DNA of 64,000 nucleotides from Pseudomonas aylmerensis (lineage in GTDB: Bacteria; Pseudomonadota; Gammaproteobacteria; Pseudomonadales; Pseudomonadaceae), in the NCBI RefSeq assembly GCF_001702265.1, contig NZ_MAUE01000029.1:1-64000 (forward strand), written 5' to 3'. Both the position numbers and the translations under genes were made by a program. Positions 1 to 8,258 of the stretch are shown piece by piece. The stretch's first letter is position 1, and the number at the start of each line of letters is the position of its first letter. Under the pieces are notes generated by a model that did no database searches, was not told the DNA's origin, and saw nothing but the letters and a program-made list of their open reading frames with translations.

Positions 1-3
1 CCT

Positions 4-113
4 TGTGGGAGCCGTCGAGCCCCGGCGAGGCCGCGAAAGCGGTGTGTCAGGCGCGAAATTCATCGGCAATACCGCCGCCTTCGCGGCCTCGCTGGGGCTC
101 GACGGCTCCCACA
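4..113. repeat. REPIN-like inverted repeat
   Basis: Two long arms of about 34 bases, starting TGTGGGAGCC and ending GGCTCCCACA, are reverse complements across a short central spacer. This is the usual layout of a Pseudomonas REP doublet, an extragenic palindrome. It lies in gene-free DNA. Reading frames through it are artefacts of the palindrome. Confidence 0.8.
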
Positions 114-185
114 TTTGATCCTTTGGGGCGGCGGATTATGGGGGGTGACTCAAGGCTGCTTGCGGTAGGCCGGCATCGAGGCTAA

Positions 186-562
186 CACCGCCGATCCCTT
201 GTGAGAGCCAGCTCCTAGAGGTTTCTGCTTTTGATCTAACCACTCAGGTCGGCTTTAAGGCCGCCGCGCTTTTGCTTTTGATCTTGATCTAGGCGCCCCA
301 TCAAACACGCTGGCCGGAATTCGATATTGATTTGGGGGGTAAACCGGCAGGGATGCCGGTTTAGCCGCCCCGCGCCATGGATGGCGCGTGGCGGCGGCCC
401 CCCAAATCAATTTCGGATTACGGGCACACCGAGCCTAGGCGAGGTGCCGAGTGTTGGGGCAAGAGCCCTTTTGGTTACTTTTGGGGCTCTTTTCCAAAAG
501 TGACCCGCTGTAAGAGCGGAACCATAAGCCGCCACGACCGCAGAAACGGATATGCACCCTAA
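186..562. repeat. Fold-back intergenic element
   Basis: Gene-free DNA with nested palindromes. A perfect 13-base inverted repeat (TTGATTTGGGGGG at 327-339, its complement at 398-410) encloses two smaller hairpins, at 341-362 around AAACCGGC and at 372-387 around GCGCCAT. The sequence after it (411-562) could encode a 61-residue frame, but with no recognisable family. From memory this block recurs between genes in P. fluorescens-group genomes, so I call it a dispersed element and not a gene. That recurrence cannot be checked here. Confidence 0.45.
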
Positions 563-616
563 CCCAACCCAACCCCATCATTGACCATCCCCCCACCACT
601 GCGTAGCCTTGCACCC

Positions 617-795
617 TCGAGGTTCTTCAGCCCAGGCCGAAGCTAAGAAGGGAACGCGGTCCAATCCGCGGCTGCCCCCGCAACTGTAAAGGGTTTATCC
701 GACTGCCACGCCACTGCCACCAGGCGGGAAGGCGCAGCCGGCGCCGGTCGCACGACCCGCAAGCCCCAAGCCAGGAGACCTGCCTCGCAACCGAT
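617..795 (+). promoter_or_regulatory. Cobalamin (B12) riboswitch
   Basis: The leader upstream of cobW holds the conserved adenosylcobalamin aptamer blocks in order: GGGAACGCGGT near 651, GCTGCCCCCGCAACTGTAA near 671, CCACCAGGCGGGAAGGC around 717, and GCCAGGAGACCTGCC near 770. B12 binding normally lowers expression of the downstream genes. The position just ahead of a cobaltochelatase operon fits that feedback role. Exact ends are approximate. The expression platform was not resolved, but about 100 bases separate the aptamer from the cobW start. Confidence 0.92.
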
Positions 796-894
796 TTTCC
801 ACTTCAACCGGGCGGGGTGATCCGGTGACGAAATCTGCCGCTGCGCGCCGCCGCAGGGCCTATCGTCCCGTATGCCCGCCCCAAAGGGCATCCG

Positions 895-1956
895 ATGAAA
901 ACACTGGCCAAACTCCCCGTCACCATCGTTACCGGCTTTCTCGGTTCGGGCAAAACCACGCTGCTGCGCCATATGCTCGACAACGCCCAGGGCCGTCGCA
1001 TTGCCGTGATCGTCAACGAATTCGGCGAGCTGGGCATCGACGGTGAAATCCTCAAGCAGTGCTCCATCGGGTGCACCGAGGAAGAAGCCAACGGCCGTGT
1101 GTATGAATTGGCCAACGGCTGCCTATGCTGCACCGTGCAGGAAGAGTTCTTCCCGGTGATGCGCGAACTGGTCGCCCGTCGCGGTGACCTCGACCATATC
1201 CTCATCGAAACCTCGGGCCTGGCCCTGCCAAAGCCGCTGGTGCAAGCCTTCCAGTGGCCGGAAATCCGCAGTGCCTGCACCGTCGACGCGGTGATTACCG
1301 TGGTCGACAGCCCGGCCGTGGCCGCCGGCACCTTCGCCGCCTTCCCGGATCAAGTCGACGCGCAGCGTAAACTCGACCCGAACCTGGATCACGAATCGCC
1401 ATTGCACGAGCTGTTCGCCGACCAACTGGCCAGCGCCGACCTGGTGATCCTCAACAAATCCGACCTGATCAGCGCCGAAGACCTGGCCCGTGTGCGCCTG
1501 GAAGTCGCCGAAGAACTGCCGCCGGCGGTGAAGATCATCGAAGCCAGCAGCGGGCGCCTGCCGCTCGACGTGCTGATCGGCCTGGGCGCCGGCTCCGAAG
1601 AGCACATCGACGGTCGCCACAGCCACCACGATCATCACCACGAAGGTGAAGACGATCACGACCACGATGCGTTCGACTCGATCTCCATCGACCTGCCGCA
1701 AGCCGACGAAGCGCTGCTGCTCGACGCCCTGACCCAACTCGTGGTGCAACACGGCATCCTGCGCGTCAAAGGCTTCGCGGCGATCCCGAACAAGCCGATG
1801 CGCCTGCTGATCCAGGGCGTGGGCACGCGGTTCGACAAGCACTTCGACCGCGCCTGGGCGGCCGATGAAGCGCGCATCACGCGCCTGGTACTGATCGGCC
1901 AGGAGCTGGATGCGGCTGGCCTCGAAGCGCAATTGCGCGCTGCCCTCAGCGTTTAA
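895..1956 (+). CDS. cobW: CobW, GTP-dependent metal chaperone of cobalamin synthesis
   Basis: 353 residues. It belongs to the G3E P-loop GTPase family, COG0523. Walker A is GFLGSGKTT (residues 14-22) and the metal-binding CxCC motif follows at C76, C78, C79. A His/Asp-rich stretch at about 239-260 probably also binds metal, and a C-terminal CobW domain follows. The protein is thought to deliver cobalt to the aerobic cobaltochelatase. The start has AAGGG upstream and lies about 100 bases after the B12 riboswitch. cobN begins 3 bases after the stop, so the two are one transcription unit. Confidence 0.93.
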   Translation: MKTLAKLPVTIVTGFLGSGKTTLLRHMLDNAQGRRIAVIVNEFGELGIDGEILKQCSIGCTEEEANGRVYELANGCLCCTVQEEFFPVMRELVARRGDLDHILIETSGLALPKPLVQAFQWPEIRSACTVDAVITVVDSPAVAAGTFAAFPDQVDAQRKLDPNLDHESPLHELFADQLASADLVILNKSDLISAEDLARVRLEVAEELPPAVKIIEASSGRLPLDVLIGLGAGSEEHIDGRHSHHDHHHEGEDDHDHDAFDSISIDLPQADEALLLDALTQLVVQHGILRVKGFAAIPNKPMRLLIQGVGTRFDKHFDRAWAADEARITRLVLIGQELDAAGLEAQLRAALSV

Positions 1957-1959
1957 CCC

Positions 1960-4900
1960 ATGCACCTGCTCAGGACCCAGCCCGGTGGTTTCGTCTCGGA
2001 CGACAATATTGCCGACCTTGGACAAACGCCCGCCGAACTGGTGATCCTGTGCAGCGGCGACTCCAGCCTGGCGCTGCTCGCCGAAGCCGCCCAGCAGTTG
2101 CCCGAGGATTACCCCAGCTTTCGCCTCGCCAACCCGATGCAGGTGCAGAACCATGCCTCGGTCGACCTGTACGTCGACGAGGTGCTGCGCCATGCCAAGG
2201 TCATCCTGATTTCGCTGCACGGCGGCATCGGCTATTGGCGCTACGGCATCGAGCGCCTGGTGGAGTTGGCTGAGCGCGGCGTGCAACTGATCCTGGTGCC
2301 GGGGGATGATCGCCCCGACCCGGAACTCAGCGGGCTGAGTACCGTTGGGGCGGCGGAACGCGACCGCCTGTGGCACTTCCTGCGCCAGGGCGGCCTGGGC
2401 AACGCGCTGGATTTCTACGGTTGCCTGGCGAGCAGTTACCTGGGCCGCAGCTACGCCTGGAACGAGCCGCAAACCCTGCCGCGCACGGCGATTTATCACC
2501 CGCACACAGCCAACCCGCGCCTGAATGACTGGCAGGCGGATTGGCGCGCGGAATGGCCGGTGGCGGCGGTGCTGTTCTATCGCTCGCACCTGCAGGCGGC
2601 CAATACCGGTTTCATCGATGTGTTCTGCCAGCGCTTGCAGGCGGCGGGTCTCAACCCGTTGCCGATGGCGGTGGCCAGTTTGAAAGAGCCCGGCTGCCTG
2701 ACGGTGGTCGAGGACCTGCTGGACGAGGTCGGCGCGGCGGTGATCCTGAACACCACCGGCTTCGCCCAGTCCAGCCCGGAAGCCCCGCACCTGCGGCCGT
2801 TTCGCCGCAATATCCCGGTGATCCAGGCGATCTGCGCCCAAGACAACCAGCCCGGCTGGGAAGCCAGCGAGCAAGGCCTGGGCCCGCGCGACCTGGCCAT
2901 GCACATTGCCTTGCCGGAGCTGGACGGGCGCATCATCAGCCGGCCGATCAGCTTCAAGGACCTCGCCTGGCGCAGTGAGCGCAGCCAGTCGGACGTGGTG
3001 TGCTACCGCGCCGCGCCCGAGCGCATGGATTTTGTCGCCGAACTGGCCCGACGCTGGGTCGAACTGGCGCGGGTGCCGAATGCACAAAAACGCATCGCGC
3101 TGATCCTCGCCAACTACCCGACCCGCGACGGCCGTATCGGCAACGGCGTGGGCCTGGATACGCCTGCCGCTGCGCTGAATATCCTGCGTGCCCTGCACGC
3201 CGAGGGTTATCCGCTGCCCGCTGAGTTGCCGGAGAGCGGCACTGCGTTGATCCATGAACTGCTGGGCGGTGTCACCAACGACCTCGACAGCCTCGACCTG
3301 CGCCCCTGCCATCAAAGCCTCGGCCTGGATGATTACGAGGCGATGTTCAACCGCCTGCCCGAGGCCAATCGCCGGGCCGTGCTGGAGCGCTGGGGTACCC
3401 CGGACCACGATCCGATGTGCCGCGACGGGCGCATGATGATCGCCGGCCTGCGCCTGGGCCTGACATTTGTCGGCATCCAGCCGGCGCGCGGTTATCAGGT
3501 GGACGCCAGCGCGGTGTACCACGACCCGGACCTGGTGCCGCCTCACGGCTACCTGGCGTTCTATTTCTGGCTGCGCCATACCTACGGCGCCCATGGCGTG
3601 ATTCATGTGGGTAAGCACGGCAACCTCGAATGGCTGCCGGGCAAGGGCGTGGGCCTGTCGGAAAACTGCTGGCCGGACGCGCTGCTGGGGCCGTTGCCGA
3701 ATATCTACCCGTTTATTGTCAATGACCCGGGCGAGGGCGCCCAGGCCAAGCGCCGCACCCAGGCGGTGATCATCGACCACTTGATGCCGCCGCTGACCCG
3801 CGCCGAGACCTATGGGCCGTTGCGTGACCTGGAATTGTTGGCGGACGAGTACTACGAGGCCCAGCTGCTCGACCCGCGTCGGGCGCTTGAGCTGCAAAAG
3901 GACATCCTCAAGTTGGTGCGCGAAACCCGCATCGACCAGGAACTTGAGCTCGACAACGACGCCGACGCAGCGGTGTGGCTGCCGCGCCTGGACACTTACC
4001 TGTGTGACCTGAAGGAGTCGCAGATCCGCGACGGCCTGCATATCTTTGGCGAGTCGCCCGAAGGCCGCCTGCGCATCGACACTCTGCTCGCATTGCTGCG
4101 CATTCCGCGTGGCGATGGGCGTGGTCCGCAATCGAGCCTGTTGCGGGTGTTGGCCAAGGCCTTCGACCTGGGCTTCGACCCGCTCGATTGCGCCCTCGCC
4201 GAACCCTGGACCGGCCGCCGCCCCATGGTCTTGCAGAAGATCGACGCGCAGTTGTGGCGCACCGCCGGTGACACCCGCGAGCGCCTGGAGCTGTATGCGA
4301 CGCGCTTGATCGAGCAGGCGCTGGAAGGGCCGCTGGAGCAGTTGGAGGAGCCCGGTTGGGAGGATGTGAAGGCCGTTATCGAAAGCCTGCGCATTGTCGT
4401 CGCACCGCGCCTGGATGCCTGTGGTCCGGCGGAAATGCGCGGCTTGCTCGACGCCCTGGGCGGCCGTTTCGTGCCGGCCGGGCCGAGTGGGGCGCCGAGT
4501 CGCGGGCGCCTGGATGTGCTGCCGACGGGACGCAATTTTTTCACCGTGGACGTGCGTAACCTGCCGACCACCACCGCCTGGCGCATTGGCTTTCAGTCGG
4601 CGAACCTGATTCTTGAGCGACACCTGCAAGATCATGGCGACCACCTGCGCCAGCTCGGCCTGTCGGTGTGGGGCACCGCGACCATGCGCACCGGCGGCGA
4701 CGATATCGCCCAGGCCATGGCGCTGATGGGCGTGCGCCCGGTATGGGCCACGGGCAGCCAGCGCGTGGATGACTTTGAGATCCTGCCGATCAGCCTGCTG
4801 GACCGCCCGCGCGTGGACGTGACGCTGCGCGTTTCGGGGTTCTTCCGCGATGCCTTCGCCAACCTGATCCGCCTGTTCGACGCAGCCGTGCAGGCGGTAG

Positions 4901-5721
4901 CGGCGCTGGATGAGCCGGATGATATGAACCCGCTGGCCGCCAAGGTGCGCAGTGAGCGCGCGGCGCTGCTCGAGTCCGGCCTGGATGAAGCCGAAGCCGC
5001 GAAGCAGGCGGGCTGGCGTATCTTCGGCGCCAAGCCTGGTGCCTATGGTGCAGGCGTGCAGGGCGCGATTGACGGGCGCCTGTGGCAAAGCCGCGAGGAC
5101 TTGGCCGAGGTCTACCTCAATTGGGGCGGTTATGCCTACGGCGGCTCGGATGAAGGCACCGCCGCCCGCGAGCAATTTGCCCAGCGCCTGAGCCAGGTGC
5201 AGGCGGTGTTGCAGAACCAGGACAATCGCGAGCACGACTTGCTCGATTCCAATGACTACTACCAATTCCAGGGCGGCATGCTCGCTGCCGTGGAAACCCT
5301 GAGTGGCGACAAGGCTGCCAGTTATCATGGCGACCACAGCCAGCCGGACTTGCCCAGGATCCGTACCTTGAAGGAAGAGCTGAACCGCGTGATCCGCTCA
5401 CGGGCCGCCAACCCGAAGTGGATCGACGGCGTGAAGCGCCACGGCTATAAGGGCGCGTTCGAGATGGCTGCGACCGTGGATAACCTGTTCGCGTTCGACG
5501 CCACCACCGCGCTGATCGACGATCATCAATACGCCTTGCTCGCCGACGCCTACCTGCTCGACCCCGACACCCGCGCGTTTGTGCAGCAGCACAACCCTGC
5601 GGCGCTGCGCGACATGACCGAACGCATGCTCGAAGCCCAGCAGCGTGGCCAGTGGCAGGAACCGGGGGCGTATAAGGAAGCGTTGGAAAATCTGTTGCTG
5701 GATATAGAAGAAGATGGCTGA
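1960..5721 (+). CDS. cobN: CobN, large subunit of aerobic cobaltochelatase
   Basis: 1253 residues, the usual length for CobN. This is the porphyrin-binding subunit that inserts Co2+ into hydrogenobyrinate a,c-diamide with the energy of an AAA+ ATPase complex. The CobN/ChlH core is recognisable, for example HGVIHVGKHGNLEWLPGKG at about 545-563 and a C-terminal segment with WGGYAYGG. It follows cobW by 3 bases, so translation is probably coupled; its own ribosome-binding site is weak. No cobS or cobT lies nearby. The ATPase partners appear to be the ChlI/ChlD-type proteins just downstream, beyond a repeat array. Confidence 0.95.
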   Translation: MHLLRTQPGGFVSDDNIADLGQTPAELVILCSGDSSLALLAEAAQQLPEDYPSFRLANPMQVQNHASVDLYVDEVLRHAKVILISLHGGIGYWRYGIERLVELAERGVQLILVPGDDRPDPELSGLSTVGAAERDRLWHFLRQGGLGNALDFYGCLASSYLGRSYAWNEPQTLPRTAIYHPHTANPRLNDWQADWRAEWPVAAVLFYRSHLQAANTGFIDVFCQRLQAAGLNPLPMAVASLKEPGCLTVVEDLLDEVGAAVILNTTGFAQSSPEAPHLRPFRRNIPVIQAICAQDNQPGWEASEQGLGPRDLAMHIALPELDGRIISRPISFKDLAWRSERSQSDVVCYRAAPERMDFVAELARRWVELARVPNAQKRIALILANYPTRDGRIGNGVGLDTPAAALNILRALHAEGYPLPAELPESGTALIHELLGGVTNDLDSLDLRPCHQSLGLDDYEAMFNRLPEANRRAVLERWGTPDHDPMCRDGRMMIAGLRLGLTFVGIQPARGYQVDASAVYHDPDLVPPHGYLAFYFWLRHTYGAHGVIHVGKHGNLEWLPGKGVGLSENCWPDALLGPLPNIYPFIVNDPGEGAQAKRRTQAVIIDHLMPPLTRAETYGPLRDLELLADEYYEAQLLDPRRALELQKDILKLVRETRIDQELELDNDADAAVWLPRLDTYLCDLKESQIRDGLHIFGESPEGRLRIDTLLALLRIPRGDGRGPQSSLLRVLAKAFDLGFDPLDCALAEPWTGRRPMVLQKIDAQLWRTAGDTRERLELYATRLIEQALEGPLEQLEEPGWEDVKAVIESLRIVVAPRLDACGPAEMRGLLDALGGRFVPAGPSGAPSRGRLDVLPTGRNFFTVDVRNLPTTTAWRIGFQSANLILERHLQDHGDHLRQLGLSVWGTATMRTGGDDIAQAMALMGVRPVWATGSQRVDDFEILPISLLDRPRVDVTLRVSGFFRDAFANLIRLFDAAVQAVAALDEPDDMNPLAAKVRSERAALLESGLDEAEAAKQAGWRIFGAKPGAYGAGVQGAIDGRLWQSREDLAEVYLNWGGYAYGGSDEGTAAREQFAQRLSQVQAVLQNQDNREHDLLDSNDYYQFQGGMLAAVETLSGDKAASYHGDHSQPDLPRIRTLKEELNRVIRSRAANPKWIDGVKRHGYKGAFEMAATVDNLFAFDATTALIDDHQYALLADAYLLDPDTRAFVQQHNPAALRDMTERMLEAQQRGQWQEPGAYKEALENLLLDIEEDG

Positions 5722-5729
5722 GGCTGTCT

Positions 5730-6145
5730 GTGGCAAGTGGGCTTTTTGTGGCAAGTGTCCTTACTGAGGATGAGTAGGCTTTTTGTGGCAAGTGTCCTTA
5801 CTGAGGATGAGTAGGCTTTTTGTGGCAAGTCGCCTTACTGAGGGTGTGCAGGCTTTTTGTGGTGAGCGGGCTTGCCCCGCGTTGGGCTGCGAAGCGGCCC
5901 CAAAACCGCACACTGCGGTTTGTCAGAAACAAATGCGTTGGCTTTAATGGGGCTGCTGCGCAGCCCAACGCGGGGCAAGCCCGCTCGCCACAAAAAAGCC
6001 CACTGGCTGAGAGGGTCCTGCTAGTTACAACAAGCTCACTGGCTGACAGGGGCCTGCTAGTTACAACAAGTTCACTGGCTGACGGGGGGGCTGCTGGTCA
6101 CAACAAGCCCACTGGCTGACAAGAGGCCTACTGGTCACAACACGC
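5730..6145. repeat. Two tandem arrays in inverted orientation around a REP palindrome
   Basis: This fills the gap between cobN and chlI. The left array has about four copies of a 37-base unit: GTGGCAAG or a close variant recurs at 5748, 5785, 5822 and 5859. A large REP palindrome follows (about 5859-5993; GAGCGGGCTTGCCCCGCGTT and its complement). The right array has four copies of a 36-37-base unit, with CACTGGCTGA at 6001, 6037, 6073 and 6110. The right unit read backwards resembles the left unit, so the whole block can fold back on itself. There are no unique spacers, so it is not CRISPR. Confidence 0.75.
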
Positions 6146-6196
6146 TCGACCACCACAGGAAACCGCCTGTGTCGCAGAATTTAACGAGAAATAGGC

Positions 6197-7195
6197 ATGA
6201 CTGATATTCCCCATTTTCCGCTGTCCGCCGTGGTCGGTGCCGATGACTTGAAGCTGGCGCTGTGCCTGACTGCCATCGACCCGAAGATTGGCGGTGTGCT
6301 GATAGAAGGCCCGCGCGGCATGGCCAAGTCGACCCTGGCGCGCGGCCTGGCCGACTTACTCGCCAGCGGGCAGTTCGTCACCTTGCCGTTGGGCGCCACC
6401 GAAGAACGTCTGGTCGGCACTTTGGACCTGGACGCTGCGCTGGGTGAAGGTCGCGCGCAGTTTTCCCCCGGCGTGCTGGCCAAGGCCGACGGGGGCGTGC
6501 TGTATGTCGATGAAGTCAACTTGCTGCCCGATCACCTGGTCGACCTGTTGCTGGACGTCGCCGCCAGCGGCACCAACCTGATCGAGCGCGACGGTATTTC
6601 CCACCGGCACTCGGCGCGCTTTGTGCTGATCGGCACGATGAACCCGGAGGAGGGCGAGCTGCGGCCGCAGTTGCTGGATCGCTTCGGTTTCAATGTGGCG
6701 TTGAGCGGGCAGACGTTGCCGGCCGAGCGTGGGCAAATCATCCGCCGTCGTCTGGATTTCGACAGTGACCCGGCGGCGTTTTGCACGCAGTGGGCCGAGC
6801 AGCAGGCCGCGTTGCGTGAGCGCTGCACCCAGGCGCGGGCGCGGCTGGAGAGCATCGCGCTGGATGATCAGGCCTTGGCGCAGATCACCGAGCGCTGCTT
6901 TGCTGCGGGTGTCGATGGCTTGCGCGCTGATCTGGTCTGGCTGCGCGGCGCCAGGGCCCACGCGGCGTGGCGCGGGGCGACCGCGATTGCCGAGGACGAT
7001 ATAGACGCGGTGGCGGAATTTGCCTTGCGCCATCGTCGTCAAGCGCAATCCCCAGCGGCCAGCCCGCCGCCTGAAGGCCAGGCGCCCAAGCCGTCGGATA
7101 CCTCGCCTGGTCAAGGCCAATGGGGCGATATGCCCGCACCGGCCCTGCCCACGGGCGCCCGCCGAGACGTGCCCAGCTGGCCAAAAAAGCCCTAG
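6197..7195 (+). CDS. chlI: ChlI/BchI-type AAA+ ATPase, small chelatase subunit
   Basis: 332 residues. An AAA+ ATPase of the Mg-chelatase I type, with Walker A GPRGMAKST at residues 38-46 and a Walker B region at GGVLYVDEVNLL, about residues 97-108. It ends with a Pro-rich linker. With CobN upstream, the likely role is ATP-driven cobalt insertion in place of CobS. The last codons AAA AAG CCC before the TAG stop form a slippery site followed by a very strong hairpin. A share of ribosomes should therefore shift to the -1 frame and make a fused ChlI-VWA protein of about 551 residues. The 332-residue form is the product of normal termination. Confidence 0.9.
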   Translation: MTDIPHFPLSAVVGADDLKLALCLTAIDPKIGGVLIEGPRGMAKSTLARGLADLLASGQFVTLPLGATEERLVGTLDLDAALGEGRAQFSPGVLAKADGGVLYVDEVNLLPDHLVDLLLDVAASGTNLIERDGISHRHSARFVLIGTMNPEEGELRPQLLDRFGFNVALSGQTLPAERGQIIRRRLDFDSDPAAFCTQWAEQQAALRERCTQARARLESIALDDQALAQITERCFAAGVDGLRADLVWLRGARAHAAWRGATAIAEDDIDAVAEFALRHRRQAQSPAASPPPEGQAPKPSDTSPGQGQWGDMPAPALPTGARRDVPSWPKKP

Positions 7196-7851
7196 GCATC
7201 CGCCCCCGACCTGACGCGGGGGCGGATGCCCGTCCCACCGCGGGGCGACTGGACAGAGGCAGGCAGGGCAAGGCGCGCAGCGCGAAGCAGGGCGCGGTCA
7301 ACTGGCCGGGCACTTTGCTCGGTGGCCGACCGCAATCGCGTGAAGACTTGCGCTACCACCTGCGCAGCCGTTCGGCGCATGAATTGTGGCTGGTGATCGT
7401 CGATGCTTCGGCGTCTACCCGTCGGCACCGTGCATTGACCGACGCCAAAGGCTTATTGGCGCAATTGTTTGATGACGCTTATCGCCAGCGGGCACGCATG
7501 GCGTTGCTGACGGCCAGCGGGCAATCGCCCGCATGGCAGGTGCAGGGGCTCAAGGCGGCGAAAAGCCTGGCGGGCTGGCTCGAACAGCTGGGCGCAGGTG
7601 GCGGCACGCCGTTGCTGGCAGCGTTGACCGAGGCGGGGCATTGGTTGGCGGCACGGCGCAAGCGCTATCCGACCGAGCAGCAGCGCTTGCTGGTGATCAC
7701 CGATGGGCGGCTCAAGACGATTACCGGGCTGCCTTTGCTGGAGTGTCCGGGGCTGTTGGTGGATATCGAGCGAGGATCGATCCGATTGGGGCGCGCGCAG
7801 GAACTGGCGGCCGAGTTGCAGCTGGAATATCGGCATATCGATAGGCTGTAG
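7120..7851 (+). CDS. chlD: ChlD/BchD-type VWA-domain chelatase segment, reached by -1 frameshift
   Basis: The open frame spans 243 residues from ATG 7120, overlapping the end of chlI by 76 bases. The useful part begins after the shift point at 7189, giving about 220 residues: a basic Pro/Arg-rich linker, then a von Willebrand A domain. Its metal-binding motif reads DASAST (classically DxSxS), with further sites near GGTPL and ITDGR. ChlD-type proteins carry AAA+, linker and VWA. Here the AAA+ part is supplied by chlI, so the full ChlD would be the frameshift fusion 6197-7851. Independent starting at 7120 is possible but its ribosome-binding site is poor. It acts with CobN. Confidence 0.85.
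   Translation: MGRYARTGPAHGRPPRRAQLAKKALGIRPRPDAGADARPTAGRLDRGRQGKARSAKQGAVNWPGTLLGGRPQSREDLRYHLRSRSAHELWLVIVDASASTRRHRALTDAKGLLAQLFDDAYRQRARMALLTASGQSPAWQVQGLKAAKSLAGWLEQLGAGGGTPLLAALTEAGHWLAARRKRYPTEQQRLLVITDGRLKTITGLPLLECPGLLVDIERGSIRLGRAQELAAELQLEYRHIDRL
7183..7230 (+). promoter_or_regulatory. Programmed -1 frameshift signal (slippery site plus stem-loop)
   Basis: The heptamer A AAA AAG (7183-7189) sits in the correct zero frame of chlI, two codons before its TAG. After a 5-base spacer, GGCATCCGCCCCCG (7195-7208) pairs perfectly over 14 bp with 7217-7230 across an 8-base loop. The -1 frame after the shift continues directly into the VWA-domain frame ending at 7851. Slippery motif, spacing, stem and target frame all fit programmed frameshifting, which has been described for chlD genes in other bacteria. 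No strong Shine-Dalgarno-like stimulator is seen upstream. Confidence 0.85.
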
Positions 7852-7876
7852 TGCCTGGACTATTGCTTTCGCAGGC

Positions 7877-8243
7877 AAGCCAGCTCCCACATTAATATGC
7901 GGCGCGCTTGAAATGTCGGCCTGGCTTGCCCGCGATGGGCCCCTCAAGCCTGCCCGAAACCCCCGCAGCCAACCCAATAACCAGCCTGAAATACGCTCCA
8001 AATGTGGAAGCTGGCTTGCCTGCGATGAGTCCCTTGAAGCCGCCCCAAAACCCTCACCCAGACCCCACAGCCAACCCAATAACCAGCCTGAAATACGCTC
8101 CAAGTGTGGGAGCTGGCTTGCCTGCGATGAGTCCCTTGAACCCGCCCCAAAACCCTCACCCAGACCCCACAGCCAACCCAATAACCAGCCTGGAATACGC
8201 TCCAAATGTGGGAGCGGGCTTGCTCGCGAAAAGGCCATCAGCC
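7877..8243. repeat. 102-base tandem repeat containing REP-like units
   Basis: This fills the gap between chlD and the convergent DUF1853 gene. CCAGCCTGAAATACGCTCC or a one-base variant starts at 7981, 8083 and 8185, an exact 102-base period. Each unit holds a REP-like core (GTGGGAGCTGGCTTGCCTGC or similar) and the spacer CCGCCCCAAAACCCTCACCC. The last copy changes to the common REP GAGCGGGCTTGCTCGCGAA. The left copy (from about 7877) is diverged. Open frames on both strands run through it because 102 is divisible by three; they are not judged to be genes. Confidence 0.85.
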
Positions 8244-8258
8244 ACCCCGCAAAAATGA

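Noticed and set aside
377..562. 61-residue frame in the fold-back element
   Set aside because: No start context and no family; it belongs to what looks like a dispersed intergenic repeat. Could be revisited if it proves conserved at codon level.
1123..5337. 1404-residue open frame on the minus strand across cobW and cobN
   Set aside because: It is antisense to two clear genes; its length comes from GC-rich codon bias, and the product (runs of Q, A, R, H, V) has no family features.
5730..6145. CRISPR-like appearance of regular 36-37-base repeats
   Set aside because: Repeats are directly adjoining with no unique spacers, and no cas genes are near.
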